A stretch of 64,000 nt of DNA from CAXXOK01 sp035353615 (GCA_035353615.1 DAOPZY010000008.1:1-64000), one strand, 5' to 3'. Numbered from the stretch's first letter, positions 52,777 through 61,391 are shown. Notes: generated from the letters alone by a model not told the origin. A program made the numbers and translations.

Positions 52777-53703
52777 TCAGCGCGCGCGGTCGGGTGCGGA
52801 GGGATTGTCTGCCTCCGGGGCTTGGCTTCGGCGGAGGCGGAGGGAGGCGACGACCGACCCGCTGATGATGAACGCGCACGCGGCCAGCACGTTCCACCGA
52901 AACTCGGCGCGGCCAAAGCAAATGAGCAACACGCTTGAAAGGAGCGGCGCAATGTAGGAAAGCGCCCCCAACAGCTTGATATTGCCATGCTTCATCCCAT
53001 GATCCCACGCAAAAAACGCCAACCCCACAGGGCCCACGCCCAGCAAGACGATTGCCAGCCACTCCCGTGGCGCGGGGATTACGGTGCTTTCAAACAGCAG
53101 GTGACAAACCAGCGACAAAAGCGCGGTAACGCCGCAAAACGCGCCGATCAGCACGGTGGGCGCCTGCTGATGCCGCCGGGAATTAACGGAGTATAGCGCC
53201 CATAGCACCGCGCAGGCGAATGCCATCGCATAACCGCCTGCATAACGGGAATCCAGCTCAAGCTTGCCGCCACCCAATAGCAGCTGCATCACGCCGATAA
53301 AACCCAGCGCCACGCCCAGCACATGCGTCCACCGGAGCTTTTCGTTTGGCAAAAAGGAAGCGAACAGCACAATCAGCACCGGCCACAGATAGTTAATCAG
53401 GCTGGCTTCGATGGCGGGGGCATGCTGCATGGCCATAAAGTACAGCGCATGGTACCCGAAAAGCCCGATGACGCCGTTCAGCCATACGCCCGCGGGTTGC
53501 CGCAAAACATGAAAAGGTTTCCCCTGCCGAAGGAAGGAGGCCACCCCTACCAAAAATGCGATCAGAAACGTCATAGCCGTGAGCTGAAAAGGGGGAATGT
53601 TGCCGCAGTAAGAGGTGAGCAGCGCAAGCATCCCCCAAAGCAAAATGGCGCCAAAGCCGGTCAGGGTTGCCCGATCGCGCGCCGAAAGCTGGTTCATACG
53701 CAT
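52777..53703 (-). CDS. EamA/DMT-family transporter
   Basis: The 308-residue protein has ten predicted membrane segments in two EamA repeats (about 15-145 and 155-290). It has the characteristic ASLINYLWPVLIVLFASFLPNEKL and SYIAPLLSSVLLICFG blocks. It resembles YddG-type exporters of amino acids and similar metabolites. It lies 72 bp downstream of an AraC regulator on the same strand; the two likely form an operon in which the regulator responds to the exported compound. The C-terminal tail is hydrophilic and basic. Substrate unknown. Confidence 0.9.
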   Translation of the reverse strand: MRMNQLSARDRATLTGFGAILLWGMLALLTSYCGNIPPFQLTAMTFLIAFLVGVASFLRQGKPFHVLRQPAGVWLNGVIGLFGYHALYFMAMQHAPAIEASLINYLWPVLIVLFASFLPNEKLRWTHVLGVALGFIGVMQLLLGGGKLELDSRYAGGYAMAFACAVLWALYSVNSRRHQQAPTVLIGAFCGVTALLSLVCHLLFESTVIPAPREWLAIVLLGVGPVGLAFFAWDHGMKHGNIKLLGALSYIAPLLSSVLLICFGRAEFRWNVLAACAFIISGSVVASLRLRRSQAPEADNPSAPDRAR

Positions 53704-53775
53704 ACCGCCTTCCAGATGGTTACCGCTATCCTACACTTAAAACCTCAGCTTCATTTAGCGGTAAACAGGATTTTT

Positions 53776-54489
53776 TTATCGGTTTTGACTGCGATAGGCA
53801 TGCGGGGATTGTTGCTCGCACTGTTCAAACGCACGGGTCAGGCTGCTTTGGTGGCGGTACCCTACAGCCTGCGCGATCATATCCAGCGAATAGCCGGTGG
53901 TTTCCAGCAGGCGTTTCGCCTGGGCAATGCGAAGGCTTTGCAGATACTGGCGAGGCGTGATCCCCACCTGCCGCGTAAACCACTGCGTGTAGTAGGCGGG
54001 GCTGAAATGCTCCATGGCCGCTAGCGCCTCGATGGTTACTGGCTCGGCATAATGCTGGCGTAAATAGCGCAGCGACAAAGGCTCGGCATCCGCCCGGAGC
54101 AACCCAAAGGAGTAATCAAGCAGGGGGCGCACAGACGGGCACGTTTTTTGGGATTCGGAAAAAAGCAGGGCTCTGATCGCGCGCCAATCTCCATCCAAGG
54201 TGAGAATCCGGCCTGCGAGCCTCTCCGGACCATACGCAACAGGGCTCAGGTCGGCGGGAATATCCACCACAAGGCAGCGCGTATAACCGCTTTGCGCAAA
54301 AAAACCGTGCTCGCAGGCAGGCGGCAGAAACAGCGCGTGACGGTCTGTCATCACGGCCGACTGATCCTTGGTTTGAATCGCAAAACCGCCGTGCATTGGA
54401 AACAGCAGGTGGCCGTACGGATGGGTATGCACTTTTTGAACCTCGTTATAGGTTCGCATTTCGCAAAGAAGGGTTTCCGAATGCTTCAC
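53776..54489 (-). CDS. AraC-family transcriptional regulator with cupin sensor
   Basis: The 237-residue protein has an N-terminal cupin-like ligand domain (about 1-110; HTHPYGHLLFPMHGG and LFLPPACEHGFF with several histidines) and a C-terminal AraC DNA-binding domain (about 140-237). The latter has FSPAYYTQWFTRQVGITPRQ and IAQAVGYRHQSSLTRAFEQ. Translation begins at GTG 54489 with GGCGGAGG upstream. Its position just before an EamA exporter suggests it controls that gene. Confidence 0.9.
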   Translation of the reverse strand: MKHSETLLCEMRTYNEVQKVHTHPYGHLLFPMHGGFAIQTKDQSAVMTDRHALFLPPACEHGFFAQSGYTRCLVVDIPADLSPVAYGPERLAGRILTLDGDWRAIRALLFSESQKTCPSVRPLLDYSFGLLRADAEPLSLRYLRQHYAEPVTIEALAAMEHFSPAYYTQWFTRQVGITPRQYLQSLRIAQAKRLLETTGYSLDMIAQAVGYRHQSSLTRAFEQCEQQSPHAYRSQNR

Positions 54490-54588
54490 AGCGCGATCGC
54501 CTCCGCCTGTCGGGTTGCGGTTTACGGGGTTTAGCGGGGCCGGCGATGCGTAAAATGGGCACCGGCCATGGCCGGCGTTGTTACACGC

Positions 54589-55173
54589 CTAGGGTTCGAT
54601 GATTTGAAGGACTTCCTTCATGGAAGCCAGAAACTCCGCTTCATTGTTGTTGTGGAAAATCAACAGATCGTCCGGCTCATTGGGATTGTCCAGCCCTTGG
54701 GGAATGTCAAAATTGATGCCGGCGATGTATTCGTCCCAATGGTCCAGCTTCCAGCGGTCCCGATCGCTGTTGCGGGCGATCATGCGCTGCCGGCAGATTT
54801 CCACATCGGCCTGCACCCAAATCACGGTCAGCCGGGCGTTCTTCTGGCTCAGCTTGGCGCGAAGCTCCGCCATATAAGCCGGATCGCGGACTTCGCGGCT
54901 GAACGGCGCGTTGATGAGCGCGATATCGTCATACTCCAACGCTTCCAGCGCCAGATCCACAATCGCCATATATTCATAATCCCGAATGTTTTTTTCAAAA
55001 AAATCGGAACTGCGGTTATATTCCTGATTGGCCACCTTGAAAATTTGCCGGGACAGCACAATCAGCGTATCCTTGTCCAGATAAACCACATGTTTGAGGT
55101 ATTTTGCCAACTGTTTGGAAACGTAGGTTTTTCCGCAGGCGGGCGGAGAGGTAACCAAAATCAGACGTTTCAT
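54589..55173 (-). CDS. P-loop kinase-like ATP-binding protein
   Basis: The 194-residue protein starts with a Walker A motif (VTSPPACGKT, about residues 7-16) and continues as an AAA_33/zeta-type P-loop kinase. It has ALINAPFSREVRDPAY in the position of the substrate-binding strand, ARLTVIWVQADVEICRQRM with the lid arginines, and a C-terminal DDLLIFHNNNEAEF. The longer 5' frame was rejected: ATG 55173 has GGGAG upstream and gives the usual N-terminus. I recognise this as a recurrent Clostridia family of unknown substrate; a small-metabolite or nucleoside kinase is possible. No antitoxin-like gene is adjacent. Confidence 0.82.
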   Translation of the reverse strand: MKRLILVTSPPACGKTYVSKQLAKYLKHVVYLDKDTLIVLSRQIFKVANQEYNRSSDFFEKNIRDYEYMAIVDLALEALEYDDIALINAPFSREVRDPAYMAELRAKLSQKNARLTVIWVQADVEICRQRMIARNSDRDRWKLDHWDEYIAGINFDIPQGLDNPNEPDDLLIFHNNNEAEFLASMKEVLQIIEP

Positions 55174-55513
55174 ACAAATCCAATCTCCCGTTTTGGAACC
55201 GGGCAGGAAGCGCGGCCCGGAGAGCGGGCAGCGCGAAGAGCAGAACCTGCTGGTAAACAATGTAACTGTACCACAGTTTCCCGTACCGGGCAACAGGGCG
55301 CGCGCTGTTTTTACGAAAAAATGCGCAACCGGAAACCGAAACCCTGCGCGCAACGCCCGGAGCGGGCGAGTTCGTACAGGAAATGCCGAACTGTGGTGAA
55401 AAAGGATTCACGGCGCTGCCTGCTTGTGGTACACTGAAGGCATAGAAAACCCGCGGCGTTCGGCGGGCCGCGCAGAGCGATCCGAGCCGCGGGTATGAAC
55501 AGGAGGCTTTGAA
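55174..55513. other. divergent promoter region with a leader hairpin
   Basis: A weak plus-strand promoter, TTCACG-N17-TACACT (about 55407-55435), is followed by the perfect stem CCCGCGGC (55450-55457) with GCCGCGGG (55486-55493) in the leader of the UPF0303 gene. TGTGGTACA occurs both here (55424-55432) and, inverted, in the minus-strand promoter area near 55266-55275. No gene is seen. Confidence 0.45.
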
Positions 55514-56014
55514 ATGACGCAGGAAATACCAAACGCCGCGCATATGCTGGCGGTTATTACACAGCAGGAGGACGCGCTTCAGTTTGACCGCTTCACCTTT
55601 GAGGACGGCTGGAAGCTGGGGCTGATCCTGCGGGAACGCGCGCTGGCGCATGGCGGCAACACGGCGATGGACATCACGGTGGGCGGCGTGCAGCTTTTCC
55701 GCTGCGTTGCGGGCTACCCAACCCCGAACAACACGCGCTGGATTCGTCGTAAAATGAATGTGACGGCGGAAAATTGGAAAAGCTCCCTGCGCGTAACGTT
55801 GGAAATCAGCCAGAGTGAAAGAACCCTGGACGAATACGGCCTGAAAGCCGAGGACTATGCGCTCAGCGGCGGCTGCTTTCCCATTCGCCTGCGGGGGCAG
55901 GGCATGATTGGCACCGTTACGGTTTCCGGGTTACCCCAAACGCATGACCACCAAACCGTTGTGGATGCGATGGCGCAGTTTTTGGGTATCTCCGTGCCGA
56001 GCGTGTTGGACTGA
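55514..56014 (+). CDS. UPF0303 / heme-degrading-domain-like protein
   Basis: The 166-residue soluble protein belongs to the UPF0303 family (GlcG/HbpS-like fold). Typical blocks are FDRFTFEDGWKLGLIL near residue 27, ALAHGGNTAMDITVGGVQLFR, and SGGCFPIRLRGQGMIGTVTVSGLP near the end. The last block matches the conserved loop of this fold. It is called heme-degrading by similarity, but the usual activity is not known. AGGAGG precedes the ATG. It is a single-gene unit, divergent from the P-loop kinase gene. Confidence 0.88.
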   Translation: MTQEIPNAAHMLAVITQQEDALQFDRFTFEDGWKLGLILRERALAHGGNTAMDITVGGVQLFRCVAGYPTPNNTRWIRRKMNVTAENWKSSLRVTLEISQSERTLDEYGLKAEDYALSGGCFPIRLRGQGMIGTVTVSGLPQTHDHQTVVDAMAQFLGISVPSVLD

Positions 56015-56172
56015 GCGGACACAGGGGTTGACGGCTGTTCTGTTGTCGCCTGAAACCGAGCCTCTGTAACTGTTTCCATGCCCTCGGAGTGATTCGCCCC
56101 GCGCGGCAGCGCAGGGCAAACCAACGGGGGTGTGGTTTTCGTATGCCTGCGCGATGAAATGCTTTGATAACC

Positions 56173-56207
56173 AACCGCCGACCGGAGAATGTATCCGGTC
56201 GGCGGTT
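56173..56207 (+). terminator. terminator of the UPF0303 gene
   Basis: AACCGCCGACCGG (56173-56185) pairs perfectly with CCGGTCGGCGGTT (56195-56207), 13 bp, 9-nt loop. It lies 160 bp past the stop. The rest of 56015-56453 has nothing recognisable. Confidence 0.72.
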
Positions 56208-56453
56208 CTGGTTGCGAGAGAAGCAACAGGACGTTTATACCGCTCGCTTTATCAGCCTGCGGGCTGCTCGCCCGCCATGTTCCGTATGTTTGGCGATAGC
56301 GTTGGGGGTTCCGTCCCAAACTTCGACGGGTTTCATTCGTGGAACCCGACAGGAGATTCCATCCCTTGACCCTTTTTTCACGGCGACGAGGGATTTGGCG
56401 TGTTTGAAAGAACGATGCCATGCGGTGCATGCCTCTGCCCGCAATCTTGCATG

Positions 56454-58022
56454 TCAAGCGTGCTGAGCCATCAGCGTCACTTTAACCGTCGCGTTGGAAT
56501 GCCGCCCTTCCAGCGCCACGTCAATCAGCAGTTCCAGCTTGGCCGGCGCGGTTTCGCCAGCGGTGAAGGTGAAGGTGCAAACCGCTTTGGAACCTACTGA
56601 GTTGTTCAGAGGCAACAGGCAGGTTTTGGGGGAATCGACCGTTACGCATTCCGGAGCGATGATGCTGATCCGCGCCCACTGCTGCTGGTACATGGTGAAG
56701 GAGTTGACCACGGTAACCGTTACGCTGCGCGGGGTATTGGGCGTGTAGAACACGCTTTCACGGTAATCGATATCCAGCGAAAACGCGGGGTACGCATAGC
56801 GCACATGGTAGGGGGGAAGCGCGGCCACCTCGCTGGGGGTAAGGTCAATATCCTTTTTGTGGCCGTTGATGCCTGCCATAAACCGGGACGATTTAGGGCA
56901 GAACAGGGCCTTTCCTTCCAGACAGTGGAACACAACCCCCTCCGGCGAGTAGATGTCGCACAGTTCCTGACCCAGAAACAGCGGGGCTTCGCGCGCTACG
57001 CGGTCGGTCAGCTCGGTCACCGTTTTGGGCACCCACACGCCCGCGCTGGTGTTGTTGATGCACATGGTTGCAATATTGCCGTTCAGGGGCGCGGTCCATT
57101 TTTCCGGCAAGCGGGACGCGCCCATCAGGATACCCAGCGTCGCGCCCAGGGTAGCGCAGGTGCAATCCGTGTCCTCGCCCAAGGCGTTGGCAATGCCGAT
57201 GCTTTTGCCAAAATCGCCTTCGCCGTACAGCCAAGCCAAAACCACAAACGCGATGTTCTCCGGCGCGTCAAAACCGGGCGCGCCCAAGGCCATGCCATCG
57301 TTATCCCCGGTCGGGATTTCATCCAGCTTCCAATCCTGAATGCCAAAGGTGCCCGGCGCCACATTGTGCACGCGCACGCGGGCTTGCCGGATATCCACAT
57401 GCTCGCTGTGGCACCGGCGCGCCTCCGCGATGGCGCGGGCCATCGCGCTATCCTGCGGGATATAGCTCAGGCCGATATCGATCAACTGATTCCGGTCGCT
57501 CAGCACAAACGCCGCGCTCTGGATGGCGGCAAAGAAAATTTCGCCGTACATGCCCTCCTCGGCGTGGTCAACAATGGCGTCCTCCCGGGCGTAACGGGCG
57601 GCGAGCTGAGGCTGGCCGGGGGCGAGGCAAGCCCAGATTTCGGAGCGGATGAAAGCGCCGCAGCTGTTGCAATAGGCGTTATCCACTTTGCCGCTCAGCG
57701 GCGGGAGCAGCCCCGCGCGCAGGTTGGATTTCCCCGTGCCATATTCCACCCAGTTGGGCGTTACAAAGCTAAGCCAGTATTCGCCCAAGATGGAGGCGTT
57801 TACGTTGCGGCCGTACCGCTCGATGGCGGAAAGCCATACAATCTGCAAATCCAGATCATCATTGGGCACGGGGCCTGCGCTTAAATCCTGCGTGTAAAAG
57901 TTCACATCGCCGTTATACTGCCGCTTGCATTCAAAGGGCGCGCCCAGAGCGCCCCCAATGTTTTTGCCGGCCCAGCAACCCATCACTTTGTCGCGGTAAA
58001 CGGAATACTTCAGTTGCATCAT
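56454..58022 (-). CDS. ADP-ribosylglycohydrolase-fold protein in a sugar-import operon
   Basis: The 522-residue protein has the all-helical ADP-ribosylglycohydrolase (ARH) fold from about 10 to 340. It begins with the typical RDKVMGCWAGKNIGGALGAPFE. The magnesium-binding motifs are PNDDLDLQ (about 53-60) and GEDTDCT (about 282-288), which differ from the canonical TDDT and GGDTDT. A beta-rich C-terminal domain (about 380-520) is extra relative to simple ARH enzymes. ATG 58022 has AAGGAG upstream. It lies 12 bp downstream of a sugar permease gene, as the last gene of the operon, so its substrate may be an imported glycoside or nucleoside rather than ADP-ribosylated protein. That is inference. 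Confidence 0.85.
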   Translation of the reverse strand: MMQLKYSVYRDKVMGCWAGKNIGGALGAPFECKRQYNGDVNFYTQDLSAGPVPNDDLDLQIVWLSAIERYGRNVNASILGEYWLSFVTPNWVEYGTGKSNLRAGLLPPLSGKVDNAYCNSCGAFIRSEIWACLAPGQPQLAARYAREDAIVDHAEEGMYGEIFFAAIQSAAFVLSDRNQLIDIGLSYIPQDSAMARAIAEARRCHSEHVDIRQARVRVHNVAPGTFGIQDWKLDEIPTGDNDGMALGAPGFDAPENIAFVVLAWLYGEGDFGKSIGIANALGEDTDCTCATLGATLGILMGASRLPEKWTAPLNGNIATMCINNTSAGVWVPKTVTELTDRVAREAPLFLGQELCDIYSPEGVVFHCLEGKALFCPKSSRFMAGINGHKKDIDLTPSEVAALPPYHVRYAYPAFSLDIDYRESVFYTPNTPRSVTVTVVNSFTMYQQQWARISIIAPECVTVDSPKTCLLPLNNSVGSKAVCTFTFTAGETAPAKLELLIDVALEGRHSNATVKVTLMAQHA

Positions 58023-58034
58023 TGTCGATTCTCC

Positions 58035-58829
58035 TTACCCTTTAATGGCTCCATTGGTTAACCCGGCTACCAGAAACCTTGCGGCGATGATGTAGAACAC
58101 CACCACAGGGATCAGGCAGATCACCAGCGCCGCATACATCACCTCCGTGGTGAAGCTGATGCTGCTGACGGTTTGCGCAAAACGGATGGGAATGATGGAT
58201 ATCGGCTGCAAGGTGGGATCGGTGATAAAGGTTTTGGACATTTGCAGCTCGTTCCACGCGGACAGGAAGGTCTGAATTAAAACAACCGACAGGCCCGGCA
58301 TGGCGATGGGCATCATGATGGAGGAAAAAATCTGCCGCTTGGACGCGCCGTCGATATGGGCGGCCTGCATCATCTCGTTGGGGATGGCGTCATAGTAATT
58401 TTTCAAAATCATCAGGTTAAAGCAGCAGCTTGCGGTAGCATAAGGGAAAATCAGCGACAGGCTGCTGCCAAGCAGGTTGAGGCCCTTTACAATCTGGAAC
58501 AGCGGGAAGATCGTCGCCGCGGTCGGGATCATCATGCCGGACAGGAGTATGTAATACAGCGCTTTTTTACCGGGAAAGCGGAGCTTGGAAAAAGCGAAGG
58601 CCGCCAGAGATACGCTGAACGCGACAACCATCAGCGTGCCGCCGACAATCTTGATGCTGGACCAGAAATTCAGCAAAAGGTTGTAACTGTCAAAAACCTT
58701 GCTGTAATTGGGCAGGCCGCCGTTTTGGAAGGAGCGCCATACCATGATGCACAGCGGGAACATAAACAGCACAGTTGCCAGCACGCACACAACACCGCTG
58801 ACGATTCGATACCCATGCGAGTTTTTCAT
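58035..58829 (-). CDS. ABC sugar importer permease 2 (MalG type)
   Basis: The 264-residue membrane protein has six predicted helices and the EAA loop MQAAHIDGASKRQIFSSIMMP near residue 160, ending in ARFLVAGLTNGAIKG. It overlaps the stop of permease 1 by 4 bp and is followed after 12 bp by the ARH-fold gene. With permease 1 it forms the import channel; no ATPase gene is present. Confidence 0.92.
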   Translation of the reverse strand: MKNSHGYRIVSGVVCVLATVLFMFPLCIMVWRSFQNGGLPNYSKVFDSYNLLLNFWSSIKIVGGTLMVVAFSVSLAAFAFSKLRFPGKKALYYILLSGMMIPTAATIFPLFQIVKGLNLLGSSLSLIFPYATASCCFNLMILKNYYDAIPNEMMQAAHIDGASKRQIFSSIMMPIAMPGLSVVLIQTFLSAWNELQMSKTFITDPTLQPISIIPIRFAQTVSSISFTTEVMYAALVICLIPVVVFYIIAARFLVAGLTNGAIKG

Positions 58830-59734
58830 GCGGACAGCTCCTTTTCATGGTCGCCACGGTAGTAAAGCACCAGCTGCAACGCGGTTATCACCATGGCAAT
58901 CACAAACATCAGCACCACCAAAGTCGCGGCGCGCCCCTGCTTGAAGGTGGAAAAGGCGAGGGTCTGGATATAGGTGGAAAAGGTTTCCGTGGCGTGGTTG
59001 GGGCCGCCGTTGGTGAGCACGTACACAATATCGTAGCATTTGAGCGACCCGAGCGCGCCTAAGATAAACACGGAAAAATGCGTGCTGCGCAGCAGCGGCA
59101 GCGTGATGCGCAGGAACTGCATGGCCTTGTTGGCGCCGTCAATCTCCGCCGCCTCGTATAAATCCTCGGAAATGTTGAGCATGTTGGCGTAGTACAGCAG
59201 CATGGAATACCCGGTCCACTGCCAGATGTTGACGAATAAAATGCAGCCCAGCGCGAGCGAGGGGTCCGCCAACCAGGTTCGGGTGGCGCTCTCCATCCCC
59301 AGACCGCGCAGCATGGTGTTCAGCGTGCCGTAATTGGCCTCAAAAAACTTGGAAAAAACATGCCCGATGATGGTTGGCGTAACCACCGCCGGCAAATAAA
59401 ACAGGATACGGTACACAGAGGAACCCTTGATTTTGTTAATGAAAAACGATGCGAACAGGATGCCGAAAAACGCTTGGGTCACAATGGTAACTACGGCAAA
59501 AATCCAGTAGTTGCTCATGATTTTAGCAAAGATAGGGTCTTTGAACGTCGCCGTATAATTCAGCCAGCCAACCGCCTTGCGGGTCAGGCTGACGCCATTC
59601 CAGTCGTAACCGCTGATGATGAAGTTATAAACGATGGGGTAGACAATGAACACTGCAAACAGGAGAAATACCGGCGCGATAAACCAATAGTTCTGGAGAT
59701 CGCTTTTGCGGTATGTCAGCCGGCGGTTTGGCAT
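58826..59734 (-). CDS. ABC sugar importer permease 1 (MalF/UgpA type)
   Basis: The 302-residue membrane protein has six predicted helices and the EAA loop YEAAEIDGANKAMQFLRITLP near residue 195. ATG 59734 has AAGGAGG upstream. It is the first permease gene of the operon, separated from the binding-protein gene by 336 bp that carry a hairpin and a dispersed repeat. The 4-bp overlap with permease 2 indicates coupled translation. Confidence 0.92.
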   Translation of the reverse strand: MPNRRLTYRKSDLQNYWFIAPVFLLFAVFIVYPIVYNFIISGYDWNGVSLTRKAVGWLNYTATFKDPIFAKIMSNYWIFAVVTIVTQAFFGILFASFFINKIKGSSVYRILFYLPAVVTPTIIGHVFSKFFEANYGTLNTMLRGLGMESATRTWLADPSLALGCILFVNIWQWTGYSMLLYYANMLNISEDLYEAAEIDGANKAMQFLRITLPLLRSTHFSVFILGALGSLKCYDIVYVLTNGGPNHATETFSTYIQTLAFSTFKQGRAATLVVLMFVIAMVITALQLVLYYRGDHEKELSA

Positions 59735-59796
59735 GCGTAAACCTCCTTATGGATGGGTCGAAGGGAGCGGTTTTCGCCACCCGCGACGCAGACGGT

Positions 59797-59915
59797 TGAA
59801 AGAACCCTTGCCACAGCGGAAACGGGTCAGGGTGAAACCCTTGTAAGCGTGCGGGGCGCGAAGCATTTGCCGGGGGTTTTTCAGCGGAGTGAGGAATCCC
59901 AAAGTCGGATGCCAT
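59797..59915. repeat. dispersed intergenic repeat, copy C
   Basis: The copy has TTGAAAGAACCCTTGCC then CAGCGGAAACGGGTCA (59795-59829), then GTGAAACCCTTGTAAGC, and ends in GGAATCCCAAAGTCGGATGCC-type sequence at about 59893-59912. It shares both end blocks with copy B at 27583-27675. It lies inside an operon, between the binding-protein and permease genes. Confidence 0.6.
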
Positions 59916-59999
59916 AACGCAACCGTTCAGGCGAACGGGCAGCCCGTGAGGCAACGGGGCGGCAGCTGCGCGTGTGGGTGCGCCCCTGGGCCAATCCGG

Positions 60000-60030
60000 G
60001 TTGCGGGAGGCGGTAACCGCCTCCCGCAAC
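60000..60030 (-). other. intercistronic hairpin after the binding-protein gene
   Basis: GTTGCGGGAGGCGGT (60000-60014) and ACCGCCTCCCGCAAC (60016-60030) form a nearly perfect palindrome, a 13-bp stem if a 5-nt loop is allowed. It lies 40 bp after the binding-protein stop on the minus strand and has no T-tract, so it likely stabilises the upstream message. Confidence 0.75.
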
Positions 60031-60070
60031 GGAAAGTTTGTGTCAAGCTCGGGATTGTTTCAGCGGATGC

Positions 60071-61369
60071 TTAACGCTGGAGGCTTGCGCTGACGGCCTG
60101 CATCGCGGCGGCCGCGGCTTCGGGGGTCATATCGCCGGTCGCTACCGCGGACAGGCATTCGCCAAGCTGATCGTCCAGATCGGCGTAGGGGATGGTGCGG
60201 AAGCCCTTGGTGTTGGTCTTGGCGGTTTCAACAATGTAGTTCAGGTTGTCCGTGCCGTTCTGGCTCATGCCCTGCACGTTCAGCGCAATATCGGTGCGGC
60301 TGGGGCAATAGCTCATGCTCTGGTTTACGAGCACATCCTGACCCTGCTTGGCAAGGTAGTTCATCCACTTCCAGGCGGCGTCCTTATGCTGGCTGTTGGT
60401 ATTCATGCACAGCACCACGTCCACGGAGGCCGCGAGGCCGCTGGACTTGCCGTCGTTGTTCCAGTCAATCAGGAAAGGCTTGTGGTTGCTGCTGTCGGAG
60501 GAGAACACGGCTTTGATGGACGGGTCCATGTTCAGGTAGCTGTCCATTACCCAGGAGCCGTTGTACATCATGGGCGCTTTGGCGTTGGTGCCGAACATAT
60601 CCCACGTGTCGGTATACACGTTCACGCCCAACGCGCCATCCTGGAAGATGCCGTCGGTGAAGCAGTTCTGCCAGATCTGGAACGCCTGAATCATGGACGG
60701 GCAATCCCACGAAGCGGTGCCTTCGACCGCCGCGTAGAAGGTGTCGCTGTCGATATCGTCTGCGATGTTGGTAAAGCAATCCTTGTTGATCCAATCATCC
60801 TTCGCGCCCATCAGCAACGGCAGCTCGCCGTTGGCGCGGAAGGTGTCGCACAGGGTTTTCAGCTCCGTGTAGTTGGTCGGGATTTGCACATTGTACTTGG
60901 TGAAGTAGTTCATGTCCGCCCAGATCAGGCCCGCATAGGTGAGGCCGAGGGGCAAGCCGTAGTAGCTGCCGTTGCGGTTGAGCAGGTTCATGCAGAAGGG
61001 AAGGTAACTGTCCTGCCAGTTTTCACCGTCGGAAGCGACCGCGTAATCCGTAATGTCCACCTCAAAATCGCGGAAGGTTTCATACGGCGCGCCGGCATTC
61101 ATGCCGAACACATCGGGGCCTTCGCCGGAGAACATCTTGACCTGCAGATCGGCCAGATGGTCGGAATAGGGCATGTAGACGTAGTTGACCTTGATGTCCG
61201 GATTCTCGGCCTCAAAGGCGGCGATGATATCGTTGATTTTGCTTCCCTCGCCGGGGTTCCAGGTTTGGAAGGTGATGGTGACAGGCGTATCCTGTGCAAA
61301 AGCGACACTGCTTATCCCCATGGTCATGAGCATTGCTACCGCCACAAGCAAAGAAAGGGTTCGTTTCAT
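60071..61369 (-). CDS. ABC sugar importer substrate-binding protein (CUT1, family 1)
   Basis: The 432-residue protein has a signal peptide (MKRTLSLLVAVAMLMTMGIS then SVAFA) with an AFA cleavage site and no lipobox cysteine. The mature protein is a family-1 solute-binding protein with TITFQTWNPGEGSKINDIIAAF, EGPDVFGMNAGAPYETF and APMMYNGSWVMDSYL, the last being the typical sugar-binding tryptophan segment. AGGAGG precedes ATG 61369. The gene is divergent from an AraC regulator with overlapping promoter regions, and its operon includes two permeases and an ARH-fold protein. Ligand unknown. Confidence 0.92.
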   Translation of the reverse strand: MKRTLSLLVAVAMLMTMGISSVAFAQDTPVTITFQTWNPGEGSKINDIIAAFEAENPDIKVNYVYMPYSDHLADLQVKMFSGEGPDVFGMNAGAPYETFRDFEVDITDYAVASDGENWQDSYLPFCMNLLNRNGSYYGLPLGLTYAGLIWADMNYFTKYNVQIPTNYTELKTLCDTFRANGELPLLMGAKDDWINKDCFTNIADDIDSDTFYAAVEGTASWDCPSMIQAFQIWQNCFTDGIFQDGALGVNVYTDTWDMFGTNAKAPMMYNGSWVMDSYLNMDPSIKAVFSSDSSNHKPFLIDWNNDGKSSGLAASVDVVLCMNTNSQHKDAAWKWMNYLAKQGQDVLVNQSMSYCPSRTDIALNVQGMSQNGTDNLNYIVETAKTNTKGFRTIPYADLDDQLGECLSAVATGDMTPEAAAAAMQAVSASLQR

Positions 61370-61391
61370 GGTTCATCCTCCTAGATTTATA

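Noticed and set aside
52680..52865. 61-codon plus-strand open frame with GGGAGG upstream
   Set aside because: It runs into the 3' end of the EamA gene in antisense, its C-terminus is low-complexity Gly/Arg, and no family is recognisable. The ribosome-site match alone is not enough.
60038..61384. 448-codon plus-strand open frame opposite the binding-protein gene
   Set aside because: The minus-strand gene has a signal peptide, ribosome binding site and family match. The plus-strand frame is a codon-bias artefact, as are similar frames at 2903-4015, 17016-18530, 24482-26032 and 51085-52410.
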